This document shows, piece by piece, positions 12,773-23,219 of a stretch of DNA of 64,000 bases. Position 1 is the first letter of the stretch; the number at the start of each line of letters is the position of its first letter. Below the pieces are notes generated by a model that had not been told where the DNA came from, did no database searches, and saw only the letters and a program-made list of their open reading frames with translations. Origin of the DNA: Allantophomopsis cytisporea (lineage: Eukaryota > Ascomycota > Leotiomycetes > Phacidiales > Phacidiaceae); the NCBI GenBank assembly GCA_024752435.1, contig CP103025.1, positions 868,001 through 932,000 of the forward strand, read 5' to 3'. The position numbers were made by a program, and so were the translations under genes.

Positions 12773-13116
12773 TCTGATCGGATTGGAGTGTGTGGAGGGA
12801 AAGCTGGCCTGTGGAGAATCAACAGCGTGTAATGTTCGTGTGCAAGCTGAGGTGTTCTAATCGCACCTCTGGAGCGCGCCTATTCAGGGATATCCCGAAA
12901 TTTAATGGGCCGTATCACGTGTCAACGGGCGCGGGCGTCGCGTTCATCACTCTAAGTTATTCATTCTATTCTACATTTCATGTTCGACGTCTACTGTTTG
13001 TGCTAGCTATTTCATACATACTTCACAACATTAATACTACGACATCCCGCGCATGCTGAATAGATGATAATCTGCGACCGACTGTTTTGAACTCGAAAGC
13101 CTGAGAGTGCGACAAT
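12773..13116. promoter_or_regulatory. Divergent promoter between the p24 gene and SWC4
   Basis: The two start codons face away from each other across 344 bases, so both promoters must lie here. It contains a CACGTG-like TCACGTGTC near 12917, an E-box-type core. No other feature is visible. Confidence 0.6.
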
Positions 13117-14787
13117 ATGACGTCCCTCGATGTTCGCGACATGCTGGACCTGCCCAGCGCGGCAGGCCCACGGCCGTCGAAGAAACAAAAAACCACGGGA
13201 CCACGACCGAATCTGAAGGGCTTGCAGCGCGAGGTGCAGAGCTTGAAGGGCGACAATCCCATCGCGATTGTGCCTGAAGTGCCACAGTTCAAGAAGCGAC
13301 GATTTGCCAGCCGGAAACCAGCACGGCCGTGGGAATTGAAGGCTTTCAGAACTACGACGAGGTCGGATGGGCTGGTGTTGCATCATTGGAGGCCGAAGAC
13401 TGATGTTGCTGCTCCTTCGGAGGGTGATGCGGCGGGGAGTGCGGAGGTCAAGCAGGAACCGGCGGAGGATTCGTTGTTCGCGAAATATAACGTGCAGATT
13501 GAGAGGCCGACGTATAATGATGAGCAGTATGAGTCGAATCTACGCCATGATGATTGGACAAAGGATGAGACGGACTACCTTATGGATTTGACGGCGGAAT
13601 TCGATCTCAGATGGATGGTTATTTGGGATCGCTACGAATACAAACCACCTGTACCTGCTGCTTCTACGGAGCTTGAGGGTGCTGTTGTACCTGCGGCCAA
13701 ACCACGAAGCATGGAGGAATTGAAGTCAAGATATTATACAGTGGCTGCGAAAATGTTCTGCGTGAATCGACCTCTACATAACCAAACTCCCGACGAATAC
13801 GCATTTCACGAGGCCATGGTCAACTTCGATCCAGCGCAAGAAACTACTCGTAAACGTTTCGCCGAGAATACCATGAATCGCTCAGATACCGAGAAGAAAG
13901 AAGAGGAAATGCTACTGGCCGAGTTGAAACGCATAGTAAACCGAACTGAGCAACTGAACCAAGAAAGAAAAGAACTCTATGCGCGCCTTGACGCTCCTAC
14001 TAGCTCTAGCAATATTGGCATGTTCTCGTCCTCACAAGGTTTACAAACTCTTCTACAAACCCTTCTTTCCGCAGACAAAAACAAGAAGCGCAAGACCCTC
14101 ATGGCCGCCGAAGGTGCCAGTAGTCCTGCCGTGGGTCCAGGTGGAGGACAACAACAAGCGCCTGGCGCGGACAGACGCGACTCCCAACGCGAGTCAATGT
14201 CTGGTCCTAGTGCGGCGACAAAGAAAGCTACTGGCCCTAACGAGCGTCGCAAGCTGACAGAAGAGGAGGAAGCCATGTACGGACTCACACATCACGAGCG
14301 TTTGACGAGCGGTCCGTCCTTCCGCCACGAGAAGGTTACCAAGCTACTTAGTACGCGCTCAGCAACGCAGGCAACCAAGCTCAGTAATGCACTCACTGAG
14401 CTCGAGATACCATCTCGCCTCGCTATGCCTACTACCGACGTTGTCGCTGCCTTCGAACAGCTCGTTGGAAGTATCAATCTCCTGCTTGAGGCGAGAAAGG
14501 TTGCGGATAAGATTGACGGCGAGATTCGGATGGAAGAGAGTAAGCGCGAAGATAGGCTGGCTGCTAAAGCTGCTGCTGCTGCTGCCGCCGCTGCAGATGG
14601 TGGTGGGGGTGAGGGTGAGGGCACAGTCAAGGAGGAGGAAGAAGATGGCGATGTCGCTGCGGCTACGAACGGGGATGCGACGGACGGAGCTCCTGCTGCA
14701 GCATCTACTGCGGCAAGTGTACGGAAGCGTAGTGCTAGTGTTATGAGTACGCACAGTGATAAGAGCTCCAAGAGGCAGAAGAAATAG
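13117..14787 (+). CDS. SWC4: SWR1/NuA4 complex subunit Swc4 (DMAP1 orthologue)
   Basis: A single exon of 556 residues. Swc4/Eaf2 is shared by the SWR1 chromatin remodeller, which deposits H2A.Z, and the NuA4 histone acetyltransferase; it acts in the nucleus. The N-terminus MTSLDVRDMLDLP is characteristic of the DMAP1/SWC4 family. The conserved FRTTTRSDGLVLHHWRP block lies near residues 77-93, and a SANT/Myb-like DMAP1 domain (WTKDETDYLMDLTAEFDLRW) starts near 147. A KRFAENTM-like helix and a coiled-coil segment follow. The tail is low complexity, with poly-Ala, Gly/Glu-rich and acidic stretches, then basic KR-rich patches that probably act as nuclear localisation signals. Length is in the usual fungal range and no intron is needed. 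The long antisense frames beneath the poly-Ala stretch are artefacts. Confidence 0.94.
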   Translation: MTSLDVRDMLDLPSAAGPRPSKKQKTTGPRPNLKGLQREVQSLKGDNPIAIVPEVPQFKKRRFASRKPARPWELKAFRTTTRSDGLVLHHWRPKTDVAAPSEGDAAGSAEVKQEPAEDSLFAKYNVQIERPTYNDEQYESNLRHDDWTKDETDYLMDLTAEFDLRWMVIWDRYEYKPPVPAASTELEGAVVPAAKPRSMEELKSRYYTVAAKMFCVNRPLHNQTPDEYAFHEAMVNFDPAQETTRKRFAENTMNRSDTEKKEEEMLLAELKRIVNRTEQLNQERKELYARLDAPTSSSNIGMFSSSQGLQTLLQTLLSADKNKKRKTLMAAEGASSPAVGPGGGQQQAPGADRRDSQRESMSGPSAATKKATGPNERRKLTEEEEAMYGLTHHERLTSGPSFRHEKVTKLLSTRSATQATKLSNALTELEIPSRLAMPTTDVVAAFEQLVGSINLLLEARKVADKIDGEIRMEESKREDRLAAKAAAAAAAAADGGGGEGEGTVKEEEEDGDVAAATNGDATDGAPAAASTAASVRKRSASVMSTHSDKSSKRQKK

Positions 14788-15227
14788 CTCTAGCTACCTT
14801 GGCTGCTTGCTCACTGTCGGGATTAATAGTACATAACGAATTAATGACTTGCAATCAACTTGGCTGAGGCCGGATTGCTCAATTACTCTATTACTCGGTT
14901 CATGCTGCATCACTGTTATCTAGAGTTTTGATAAACAACCTCTTTTGAACTATGTCGTCTGTGACAAATTCTCATGTATGCCAGATGTGTTTAATGCATC
15001 TACCAAGAGTAAACGCAGAGTAAGTCACTGGTATCTGCACAACCGTGGCGCGGGTAAGCACTGCCACAGCTGGCGGCATGATCAACTGGAGCCCAACATA
15101 TATAATTTACTCGGCTTTGAATTAGATACTCGACTTAACAGACGACGAAGCCGGACTAAGCAATCTATCATCTCAATCTCCTATTCATCAAATCTTCATA
15201 TGTTCAAGCTTATCTAACTCTGCGATC

Positions 15228-15529
15228 ATGTCTACAATGATAGACATCATGTCGGCGGCCGTCAACGTTATCAGTCGTTCGCCTCGTACTGTTCCTGCTT
15301 TGCCTCCGCCAAAATCAAACCCAAGTTCTCTATTCCTCGGTAGTATAACATTATCATATAAATGAAACCACCTGACTCAAGTGCAACAGTGAATTGGCAA
15401 TGTTGCCAGTGTGGGTCTTCTGAGAACTACATTGGACTTCCTTGTAGTGTTTGCCATGGGGAAAGATGCGACAAGTGTGGTGTTGGATCAACAACAGGAA
15501 TAAATAGCAAGGACTCTGCTACGATCTAG
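15228..15529 (+). CDS. Small Cys-rich zinc-binding protein (array copy 1)
   Basis: Two exons, 15228-15339 and 15390-15529, encode 83 residues. The donor is GTAGTA, the acceptor is CAACAG with CTGAC upstream, and the frame is kept. The N-terminal half carries a short Pro-rich motif (TVPALPPPKSNPSS). The C-terminal half holds a compact Cys/His array, WQCCQCG, CSVCHGERCDKCG, that is three CxxC pairs with one His, as in small zinc ribbons or double-knuckle folds. Many ascomycetes have small uncharacterised proteins with a similar Trp-led CxxC...CxxC-H-CxxC pattern, so zinc binding is likely. The partner and the role are unknown. There is no signal peptide, so the protein is probably cytosolic or nuclear. 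It is the least damaged member of the array. Confidence 0.65.
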
Positions 15530-16133
15530 GTATATCATATTTATTAGCAGTCAGCTTGTTGCCTATTTCTTCCGAAGCTTCCATTCTAAGCTATGTTACA
15601 GATCGATGGTCTCAAAGATTTTGTCTTGAACTGTCATATTTATGTCAGTACATCTGAGGACTGACGCGAGAATCGTCTTCGAGGAGCAGGTGAACAATTG
15701 GGCATTAGGTATAGTGTTAATAGCAGTTGGGCGCTTCTCTTGACATCAAAGGACATCCGATCTCGAGGAATATCTTTAATACTGAGGCCGAATTGCTTAG
15801 ATATTCTCATTTTCAGTCCACTTGTTACTAGCATCATCTAAAATCCTAAACTAAAATAAAATAAAAGAGTCAAGTGCAATAGTATGCTAGATACGTTCAA
15901 CGCATAACTAAAAAGCAATTTATGGCAAATTGCGAACACCTTGCACGATCAAGCGGCGGGGTAGCACTGCCACAGCAGGCTGCATAAACGACTGATGCCC
16001 AATATACATATCTACCAAGTTTGGATAAAGACCTCGACATAAGAAAAGTCAAGAAGCCAGACTGAACATCTTATCTTCTTACTTCCCTCGCTACCATGCC
16101 ATTCTGTATCTATGACTACTTGATACACTAATT

Positions 16134-16664
16134 ATGCCTACATTCATCGCTGATGATTACCATTTATCTACGGAACGTATATTAGACAACGATCGTTCCC
16201 CGGCGCACACAGGCAATCTATATAACCTACGTAATATTCCACATCGCCCGGTAGGGAAGACGCCTGAAGGAGTTCAGCAGGAGAGAACTGGAGACTATCT
16301 ACATTATCTGGCGCAGCAGGCAGGTAATGCTGTTTCGAGCACGACGTCCATTTCTGAATATGTGTACCTTCAACCTGAAGGCTCTTTCGACGACCCGCCC
16401 AAGTTAGCAACTCCTAAAGTCAGTGACTTCCTTCCTACAGATCCGGAAGCACGCGATCTGTCTGTTAATGTTACTATTCGTAAAACTCGAATTGCTCCTG
16501 CTTTACCTCCTCCAAAACCAAAACGAGCACCAAGACCTTCTCTCGGCAATACTCCTACTTCACCTCCTCCAAAACCAAAACAGGCACCAAGGCCTTCTCT
16601 CGGCAACAGTTTGTCGAAATCTGATCAAGTGATAGCATCTGGTCGAGAGACGATATGCATGTGA
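16134..16664 (+). CDS. Proline-rich small protein (array copy 2), 3' end uncertain
   Basis: The open frame from ATG 16134 gives 176 residues. The C-terminal part has two in-frame copies, 57 bases apart, of a module of about 15 residues reading PPPKPKRAPRPSLGN and PPPKPKQAPRPSLGN (16506-16549 and 16563-16606). These resemble SH3-domain ligands. The same PALPPPK motif occurs once in copy 1, so copy 2 has expanded it. Just downstream, at 16700-16801, another frame encodes WETPYVCLYCGAAKCRYC and then a stop, matching the second half of the Cys array of copy 1. I cannot find a clean intron joining the two: the likely acceptor is degenerate (CCAAAG or GGGAG). The zinc-binding tail may be spliced on, or may be lost by frameshift. 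The N-terminal 110 residues recall nothing. Confidence 0.5.
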   Translation: MPTFIADDYHLSTERILDNDRSPAHTGNLYNLRNIPHRPVGKTPEGVQQERTGDYLHYLAQQAGNAVSSTTSISEYVYLQPEGSFDDPPKLATPKVSDFLPTDPEARDLSVNVTIRKTRIAPALPPPKPKRAPRPSLGNTPTSPPPKPKQAPRPSLGNSLSKSDQVIASGRETICM

Positions 16665-16699
16665 TGGACATGCTGCCAAAGTGAATTTCTGTGACATCA

Positions 16700-16801
16700 T
16701 GGGAGACACCTTATGTTTGTCTTTATTGCGGCGCAGCAAAATGCCGGTACTGTACTGAAGAAAAAGATTATCAACAACAGCGTGTTCAAGAGGCTCACTA
16801 A
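16700..16801 (+). pseudogene. Orphan second exon of array copy 2 (Cys-rich tail)
   Basis: Reading TGG at 16700 through TAA at 16799-16801 gives 33 residues containing CLYCGAAKCRYC, two CxxC pairs aligned with the distal CxxCH..CxxC of copy 1. The first CxxC pair (QCCQC in copy 1) is missing here. It is either a functional terminal exon joined by an intron I cannot define, or a relic. Confidence 0.4.
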
Positions 16802-17662
16802 AAGGGTATGTAATAAACGGCAGTACTCTGTTTGCCGTCCCTTCTTCTTGATGTTTCTGTACCAAGCTAGATATGTTCCAGATTGATGGCTCTACACTAT
16901 CATGTCAGTACACTTTAGCATAGACACGAAAGTCGTAGTCCAGAAGCATGTGGATGGGTGAGAAATAGGCATTAAGCTAGTTGCGAGCGGAGGAGGACCA
17001 TCGTGGTTTCAAGAGACGTCTTTGCTGCTGAGACCGATTTGCGATGGCTTTGAGATGTGCTTTCTGTTCAATTGAGCTTACTTATTCCTGGTTTACAAAG
17101 ATACGTTAAAGAGGACTCTTAAGTTTCGAGGCTCAACCATGATACAGCGCAGTATTTCGAGGATATAGCTATTAGTTTGTAGTATATAGTCATGTAAATT
17201 CTTTTGCAGAACTGGGTATTGAATGACTAATTTTCTCTTACTAGTTTTGTAAAATTACTGTGACTCCTGGAATTAAAACGTGCTTTTATAGATTGAGTGA
17301 TAGTCAAAGTTATAGATCTTACACTCATTCATGTTATATACAAAGTAACCTGCAGCAACGTTTCCACACAACACTTGCTTCCAAGGTGTATCTCTGGTGT
17401 TCAACAAGACTAGGCCAAAGCTCCCGATAACAGCCAGCACGCTTCAAAACCATCGTAGGTATCCAGTATCAAGAGACGCTTTTTAGCTTACGAGAAGTGT
17501 GTTCACTGTGTAATCAGAGTAACTAAGGTAAACCGTCAATTCCAGCACGATCAAGTGGTGAGGTAACACTGCCACAGCAGTTTGGAGGAACAATCGATGC
17601 CCAAAATATATATCCTACTCAGCCTTGAATCAAGAACAAAACATAAATACAGTTCAAGAAGC

Positions 17663-17988
17663 CGGTCTGAGCATGACTGTTGCTTTACCACCCCGAAATC
17701 AAGACAGGTACCGAGGTCTTCACTCCCAAGAGCTTTACATCTACAACTTCCACATCAAAGCTCCTCGCTCCAAATCCCTTCACGTCCAACTCTAACTCCA
17801 AATCCAAGCGTCGTACATTACATCCGAGCAACCCATCCCCACCTCGAATTCCTTCCCCTCCAACTCCAACCGCGTCATATCAAATTGTATCCCCTCTAGA
17901 CGCATCATCTCGAACCGCATCATCTGACGTGAACAGATTGGTGAGTGATATCATAGCAGTTGTAGAGGAATATTTCTCTCGGCATTAA
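17663..17988 (+). pseudogene. Decayed array copy 3
   Basis: The promoter-like block is conserved, but the expected coding part is scrambled. Traces of the Pro-rich module appear split over frames: VALPPRNQ in the frame of ATG 17673, which stops after about 40 codons, and TTPKSRQVPRSSLP in another. The third frame is open to 17988 but has no ATG and is Ser/Pro/Thr-rich. No Cys-rich tail follows. A pseudogene is the simplest reading; a short novel protein is possible. Confidence 0.45.
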
Positions 17989-18224
17989 CAGCTTATTATG
18001 CCCATGCATGGCGAGTTGTTGATACAGGATCGACCAACGTCCTCAAACATATCTTGAAGATCACAGCAAGTCACAACCACTTCACTAGATCATATCAAAA
18101 GCCCGGTTGTATAATATATCAAGTACTGATAAATTCATGCTCATAATAATAAACTCGCTAAATAAAACATCTGGGTATCTCATCCTATCATACACTTCTC
18201 CACGTCACCTAACAGTGACAACGC

Positions 18225-18553
18225 CTAGTAATGGCGCTTGCTTCCACGTCCATCAGTACCGTGCATACGTCTAGTGCCAGCAGCCTACAACAGATATTGT
18301 CAGTACCAAGTCTTATGGTGAAGTGGAGTCATGCAAGCAAACATACCTTGACAGCAGGACGGTGGGTCAAGCTTCCCTTCAGCTTCAACATCGCGCCGGA
18401 AATCTTGTCTCCAAAGGTAGCGTGGCGCTTGTGGTGGTGGACAGGCGCGTGGGAGTGGTGAGTGCGGGTAGTGCGCGTTCCACGGAAGCGGGACATGAAG
18501 GAAGGGCGGGTGGTGCGGGTGGTGGTGGTGGTGGTTCCTCTGTTGTGATGCAT
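18225..18553 (-). CDS. Conserved small basic fungal protein (GDKISGAMLKLKG family, unknown function)
   Basis: Two exons, 18553-18347 and 18284-18225, encode 88 residues. Splice signals are GTATGT and TTGTAG. The N-terminal half is extremely rich in Thr, Arg and His. It is followed by a conserved core, ATFGDKISGAMLKLKGSLTHRP, and the terminal AAGTRRMHGTDGRGSKRHY. I recall similar short His/Thr/Arg-rich proteins with this core and ending in many filamentous ascomycetes, none with a known function. The core could form an amphipathic helix. The frame stays open upstream to an ATG at 18856, but that part is GT-rich low complexity and I treat it as leader. The spliced C-terminus restores the family ending, which supports the intron. 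Confidence 0.8.
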
Positions 18554-20876
18554 TTTGAAGGATAGATTGGTTTGGTTTCTGGGTGGTGGGTTGTTGTGGT
18601 AGTGAACTTGTTCGTTTGGAGGTTGTTGATGAAGTTTGCTTTTGATATTGTTGGGAGAGTTGTTTGTGAATGGTAGACTGGGTCTGCTATTGTCGTAGGT
18701 TGTTTTGGTGTTGATGTGAGAGACATTGTCGGTGGTTGTGGAGAGGCTTCTTATAGATGGAGGGCTGGTAGTCTGGGGATTGATAGTGATGATGTGCTTG
18801 TCTGGGATAAGATAAAGTCGACATGGGGAGAACTGGATTTCGGGGTCTATATGCATGCAAGATGACGCTCCATGACCTCGTGAGGACGATCACCTCTGAA
18901 CCAACGGACTCTGAATGCAGTTGGTAGAAGAAACGAGGGAACGTCATTCTAAAATCTATTCAAAGTATACTCGTACTCGAAAGAATAAGCCACCAATGAA
19001 AGATCTGTTGTTTGCAGATAAATGGGCAGTGCATCTGAGAATACAGGTATTGATTGTCAATTCGAACAACCACGATTCGTAGAAGTACTTGATAGGCTGG
19101 ACGAGAATGATATTCAAGAATGTCCTCAAACAGGGCTGAGTTGCAAGGAGAGGCCATGGTTGAAACAAGGATTCTCCATCTTGGCTGACGCCGCTGGCCT
19201 GGGCGTTTAATTCCCGAACGCAGAAAAGGCAGCAATGATAAGATTATCTCTTTGCTGGCTCTGTCTATTCTACTGTACGTAGCATCCGAGTATCCAATAA
19301 CATGAGATTATTATGGGGATGATCCAATGAGCCACGCGTTTATCGTCTGTTGTAACGGTTGAACCGGTGATAAAGGAGTGGCTGATGGGCGTCGAATCAG
19401 TGACAGTGAGTTTAGAGTCGTCTGTGGAGGTGCCACACGACAGGCCAGCGTCGGTCCCTGATTTTGGTGACTGTAAGTTGAGTTGGCAGGGATTTGGGCG
19501 GGATGACGTTGTGCGCCAGAATACACAACACACAACCAGACAGACAGTTGTCGGAGCGCGCTTCGACGTCATCTCGTCGAATCCAGTCGATTCTTGCTTG
19601 GTATTTTATCTAGGTCGCGATCCACACCAACCTGCGATATGGTGCAGTGCCATATGATCGACTGAAGGTCAGGATATGGACTTCTTGCAATCTGTGCCTA
19701 TATGTTCCGGACTGAGCAGATAAGCCAGAACGAGATAGAAAATAAATGGCTGGCAGTGAGAGAAGAGTAGAGGACGAGTCAGGAGCAGAGAACATCGGGA
19801 GGAATATAGAAAGAGAAAGAAATACACGTGAAGAAAAATAGGATGAACTGGAAACAAGAGATCTCCTTACCCCTGTACGATGGTATGTATGTGTCTTGGA
19901 AAGTAAAAGGACCCAAAGTCCGTCCTGCAAGGCTTTACCAACCTGGATCTCTCATCGGAAATCAATATGAAGAGCGCTGCACCCACCGCAGATAATCTCC
20001 ATATTGTCGAGGTTATGATCGTGCATCACCAACTTGTGATTCAGGCAGTCTCGACATATCTATACCCTCGCAATCTCATACAACAACAACATCATCAACG
20101 ACTAGATCGAAGAATGGCAATACTCATTCAAACGGGCTGTTCACGCCCTGGGTTGGTCTCTGATATGCCAGAACATGTCTCTTAGCACGAATGCGACCGC
20201 CCAAAGACGTCATGGTGCTGCAATGCTTCCAGTCTGCAATTCGGACAAGAAGTAGCAAACCATCGTCGCAGTTGACAGAGCTGATGACTTAGGTGAGATC
20301 AAGGTGAGGTTTTGCGGATTGACTTTGCCTCGCACAAGTAATGTACCGAACCTCCTCATACGCGGTCGAAAAGTGAGGCGCTTCGAATTCGCAAAAGAAT
20401 TGGGAGGAATATTTCTCGGTCGATATTTATGCTTATATGCTTCGCATCCTACATCGGACGTGGTATACATGGTATTTCGAAATGAAATGCCATTTGTGCG
20501 GAGCATACTCCTTATTTACATTACACATTACAGTATTTCTGTGGTATGATGCAACCGGCAAGTCGAGGCGAAAGGGTCCGAAGATTATGTCTTCAACGTC
20601 ATTATGTTAGGATCCAACTCGATCGATGCCCCTCAATTATCTGCAGAACTCCAATAAAGTGCCTGAAACTATTGAAATATTACTCACAGTCTCTGACGTC
20701 GTTGGAAAAAGTGATTCTTATATCTACCTCCCAGTGCAGTTCCATGTTGATATTCAGAATACTCTTTCAAACCATCAAATTATCTCAACTATCATATTTG
20801 ACTACTGTGACTTCATAAATCACATCACCCTCTAAACAAACAACAAACAACAAATAACAATCACAACAACAACAAA
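18554..20876. other. Intergenic region with no confident gene
   Basis: About 2.3 kb. It holds the shared upstream DNA of the small basic gene (-) and the SDR gene (+). Short open frames at 19022-19210 (+, 62 codons from an ATG), 18960-19235 (-) and 19367-19657 (+) resemble no family. The last 45 bases before the SDR start are a CAA-rich, unstructured leader, typical of well-translated fungal mRNAs. Confidence 0.5.
20835..20876 (+). promoter_or_regulatory. CAA-rich leader of the SDR gene
   Basis: A run of CAA/ACAA units with almost no G directly precedes the ATG in AACAAAATGG context. Such leaders lack secondary structure and favour ribosome scanning. Seen in sequence; its effect is inferred. 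Confidence 0.55.
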
Positions 20877-21921
20877 ATGGAGGCTGCAAAGAACGCTTTG
20901 AAGGATGCTACTGGGGCCACCCAGAAGTCTCAATTCGCACCTGGTAGATGACAAAAATCCCCAAAATCATAAGCATCAATAATACTAATATATCATAGGT
21001 CACCAAGCTCCAATCTCTCACCAAGAAGATACTCCCGGCAAGCAACACAAGATGCCCGGCCAAGATCCAGTGAACGATCAGCTACCAACCGACGACGGCG
21101 GCTACCAACCATACCTGGCAGCAGGAAAGCTTCGCGGCAAGAAGGCGTTGATCACAGGAGGCGATTCCGGAATTGGGCGTGCAGTTGCCATTCTCTACGC
21201 CATGGAGGGTGCCATCAGCACGATTGTATACACTCCAGAGGAAGAGAAGGACGCACAAGAGACCAAGCGATTAGTTGAGGAGAAGGGCAGCACAGTTTAC
21301 TTGATTGGCGCAGATCTCCAGAGTGCAGCAACATGCAAGGACGTCGTTGAGAAGGCAAAGGCAGAGATGGGATCCATCAATATCTTGGTACTCAACCACG
21401 GCACACAAATGATGCGCGAGACCATCGCCGAGCTATCAGAGTACGTCCCCTCCTCAGATTGACCGGAGTTATATGTACTAACAGTTATTAGGGAGCAATG
21501 GCTCGATACCTTCAACACAAACATCCACCCCTTCTTCTTCCTCGCCAAGTATGTCCTCCCACAGATGAAGCGCGGCGACACAATCATCACCTGCGCCTCC
21601 GTGAACCCATACATCGGACGTCCTGACCTCCTCGACTACACATCCACCAAGGGCGCCATTGTCGCCTTCACCCGCGCCCTCTCAAACCAGCAGATTGAGC
21701 ACGGCATCCGCGTCAACTGCGTATGTCCTGGCCCTATTTGGACGCCGCTCATCCCGGCTACTATGAACACCAAGGCTCAGGACCAGTTTACTAGCCCTAT
21801 GGGTCGCCCTGGTCAGCCATCAGAGGTTGCTACTTGCTTTGTTTTCTTGGCGAGCCCGGATAGTAGCTTTATCAGTGGACAAAGCTTGCATCCTAATGGT
21901 GGTGTGCAGGTTGGTTCGTAG
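20877..21921 (+). CDS. Short-chain dehydrogenase/reductase, YghA/GSP39-like
   Basis: Three exons, 20877-20943, 20999-21440 and 21492-21921, encode 312 residues. This is a classical NAD(P)-dependent SDR with an N-terminal extension of about 65 residues. It contains PGKQHKMPGQDP, typical of the bacterial YghA/YdaD (general stress protein 39) branch and its fungal relatives. Motifs: the cofactor glycine motif TGGDSGIG at 75-82, NHG at 155-157 in place of the usual NAG, the structural Asn of NTNIHPFF at 180, catalytic Ser206 (CAS) and the YxxxK pair Tyr219/Lys223. The C-terminus has the family block RPGQPSEVATCFVFLASPDSSFISGQ. The substrate is unknown; relatives act on aldehydes or sugars in stress responses. 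The extension has no obvious targeting signal. Introns of 51-55 bases have canonical signals. Confidence 0.9.
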
Positions 21922-23219
21922 AGTGGTTGGCCTATTGTAATATAGATATGGTTGCATTGCTTGTTTAGCGTAGCTAGATTGAATTCATTATAATTCACTT
22001 CAACATCTTTTTAAGTTTGTGTGCAGATTGTGAGTAGCTTTTGCGCCTGATCAATAATGTATGATATTGAGTTGAAATAGCGATGATGAACGAACGCGGT
22101 GATTATCAAGTGAAACAACATGATAGTGATTGATAGAGTTCGACTGCAAGTGCTTGCGATCACGCGGACGACCACCAATCCAAACGAGAGTGGATGTCGC
22201 AATAATGATGAAAGCTATAATGGTAAGTGGAATGAGAATGACGAAAATTGACAGTGGTAAACATTACTAACCCCAGTGATCAGCATCAGGCATTCTCGTG
22301 TTAAAATCAGATGTCTAATGCATACCCGGTTCAAGGCTTGCGCAGGAATAAGAGACTCGATATGACCGTTTCAAAGGTGAATTCCTGCCAGGACCAAATT
22401 CGCAACTACCGGGAAGACAGAAAGAAGTCAAGTGTACAATATCGTTTCTGGGTGGTCGAGTCTCCATGTGTCTCAAGCATCTTGGATCATAGAGTCTGCG
22501 TCACAAAAACTGCTTCTTTATTTGAGCGTATTTAGCTAAAGTGCAGAGTAGGATACTCATTATCAGCGACTCTTGAATTTGTTGATGATATCTCTATATT
22601 GAGGGGCTTTAAGAAAATCTTTTCGGTGACAATATAAGGTCTAGCAACTATACTGGTTAGGAATGTTTAGGTCGAAGTCCAATCTCTATAAAAGAAATAG
22701 TGGGACTATTCCGGAAAAAAAAAAAGCTTCACATCCTTCCCAGGCCTTACAAACTCCAAGTAATTATAATAAATGGAAGGTATGCCATATTAAGCATTAG
22801 TATCAGGTAACATGCATAAGGATGCTATAGATCACAGCTCATATGAAGCTATTAATTTTAAGATTGAAAGCAAGTGTTCGTTACATCTAAGTGGCAAAGT
22901 GTAGCTAGAAGCTAGCAAGATCATAATCTAGTTGTAGCAGCCCTGCAAATCGTCATGAATGATCATAGACAACCAACAAATCCGCCCATGAACTCCTCGT
23001 AAGCAATCATAAAGACATACCAGTCGCTATTTCGCCCTACCATGCTTTTACCAACCCCCCTACACACCTCATCTTATCAACCAAAGCGCACATGGCTCAC
23101 AACATCAATGCCCTCGCAGAGTTGGGTATCTCAACTCACACCCACAGGCCTAAGTTACCCACAGCAAATCACACACCCGAAACTCCACTATCCCAACGCC
23201 GTAAAATCTTAAGAGTAGC
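21922..23219. other. AT-rich intergenic region
   Basis: About 1.3 kb between the SDR gene and the end of the TRAPPC2L gene. Only short frames are seen. The part 22550-23000 is conspicuously AT-rich. Nothing here resembles a gene, tRNA or transposon end. Confidence 0.55.

Larger units (their letters stand above)
14980..18000 (+). repeat. Three-copy diverged tandem array of promoter plus small gene
   Basis: Three blocks share an upstream segment at 15037-15160, 15943-16066 and 17544-17671. All three contain the identical 11-mer ACTGCCACAGC (15060, 15966, 17568), then a GCCCAA-ATATA stretch, then a purine run with GAAGCC and GACTGA/GGTCTGA. Copies 1 and 2 also share 3' sequence (15602-15840 and 16872-17095). 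Spacing is about 0.9 and 1.6 kb. The genes diverged faster than their promoters: copy 1 keeps a zinc-binding C-terminus, copy 2 has an expanded Pro-rich part, and copy 3 is broken. Tandem duplication followed by divergence is the simplest reading. Confidence 0.8.

Noticed and set aside
14292..14771. Long antisense frame rich in Ser and Ala under the end of SWC4
   Set aside because: It mirrors the poly-Ala and acidic tail of SWC4 and has no independent support.
18554..18856. In-frame N-terminal extension of the small basic protein
   Set aside because: Upstream sequence is GT-rich low complexity, while the conserved part of the family begins at MHHNRG; the ATG at 18553 is preferred.
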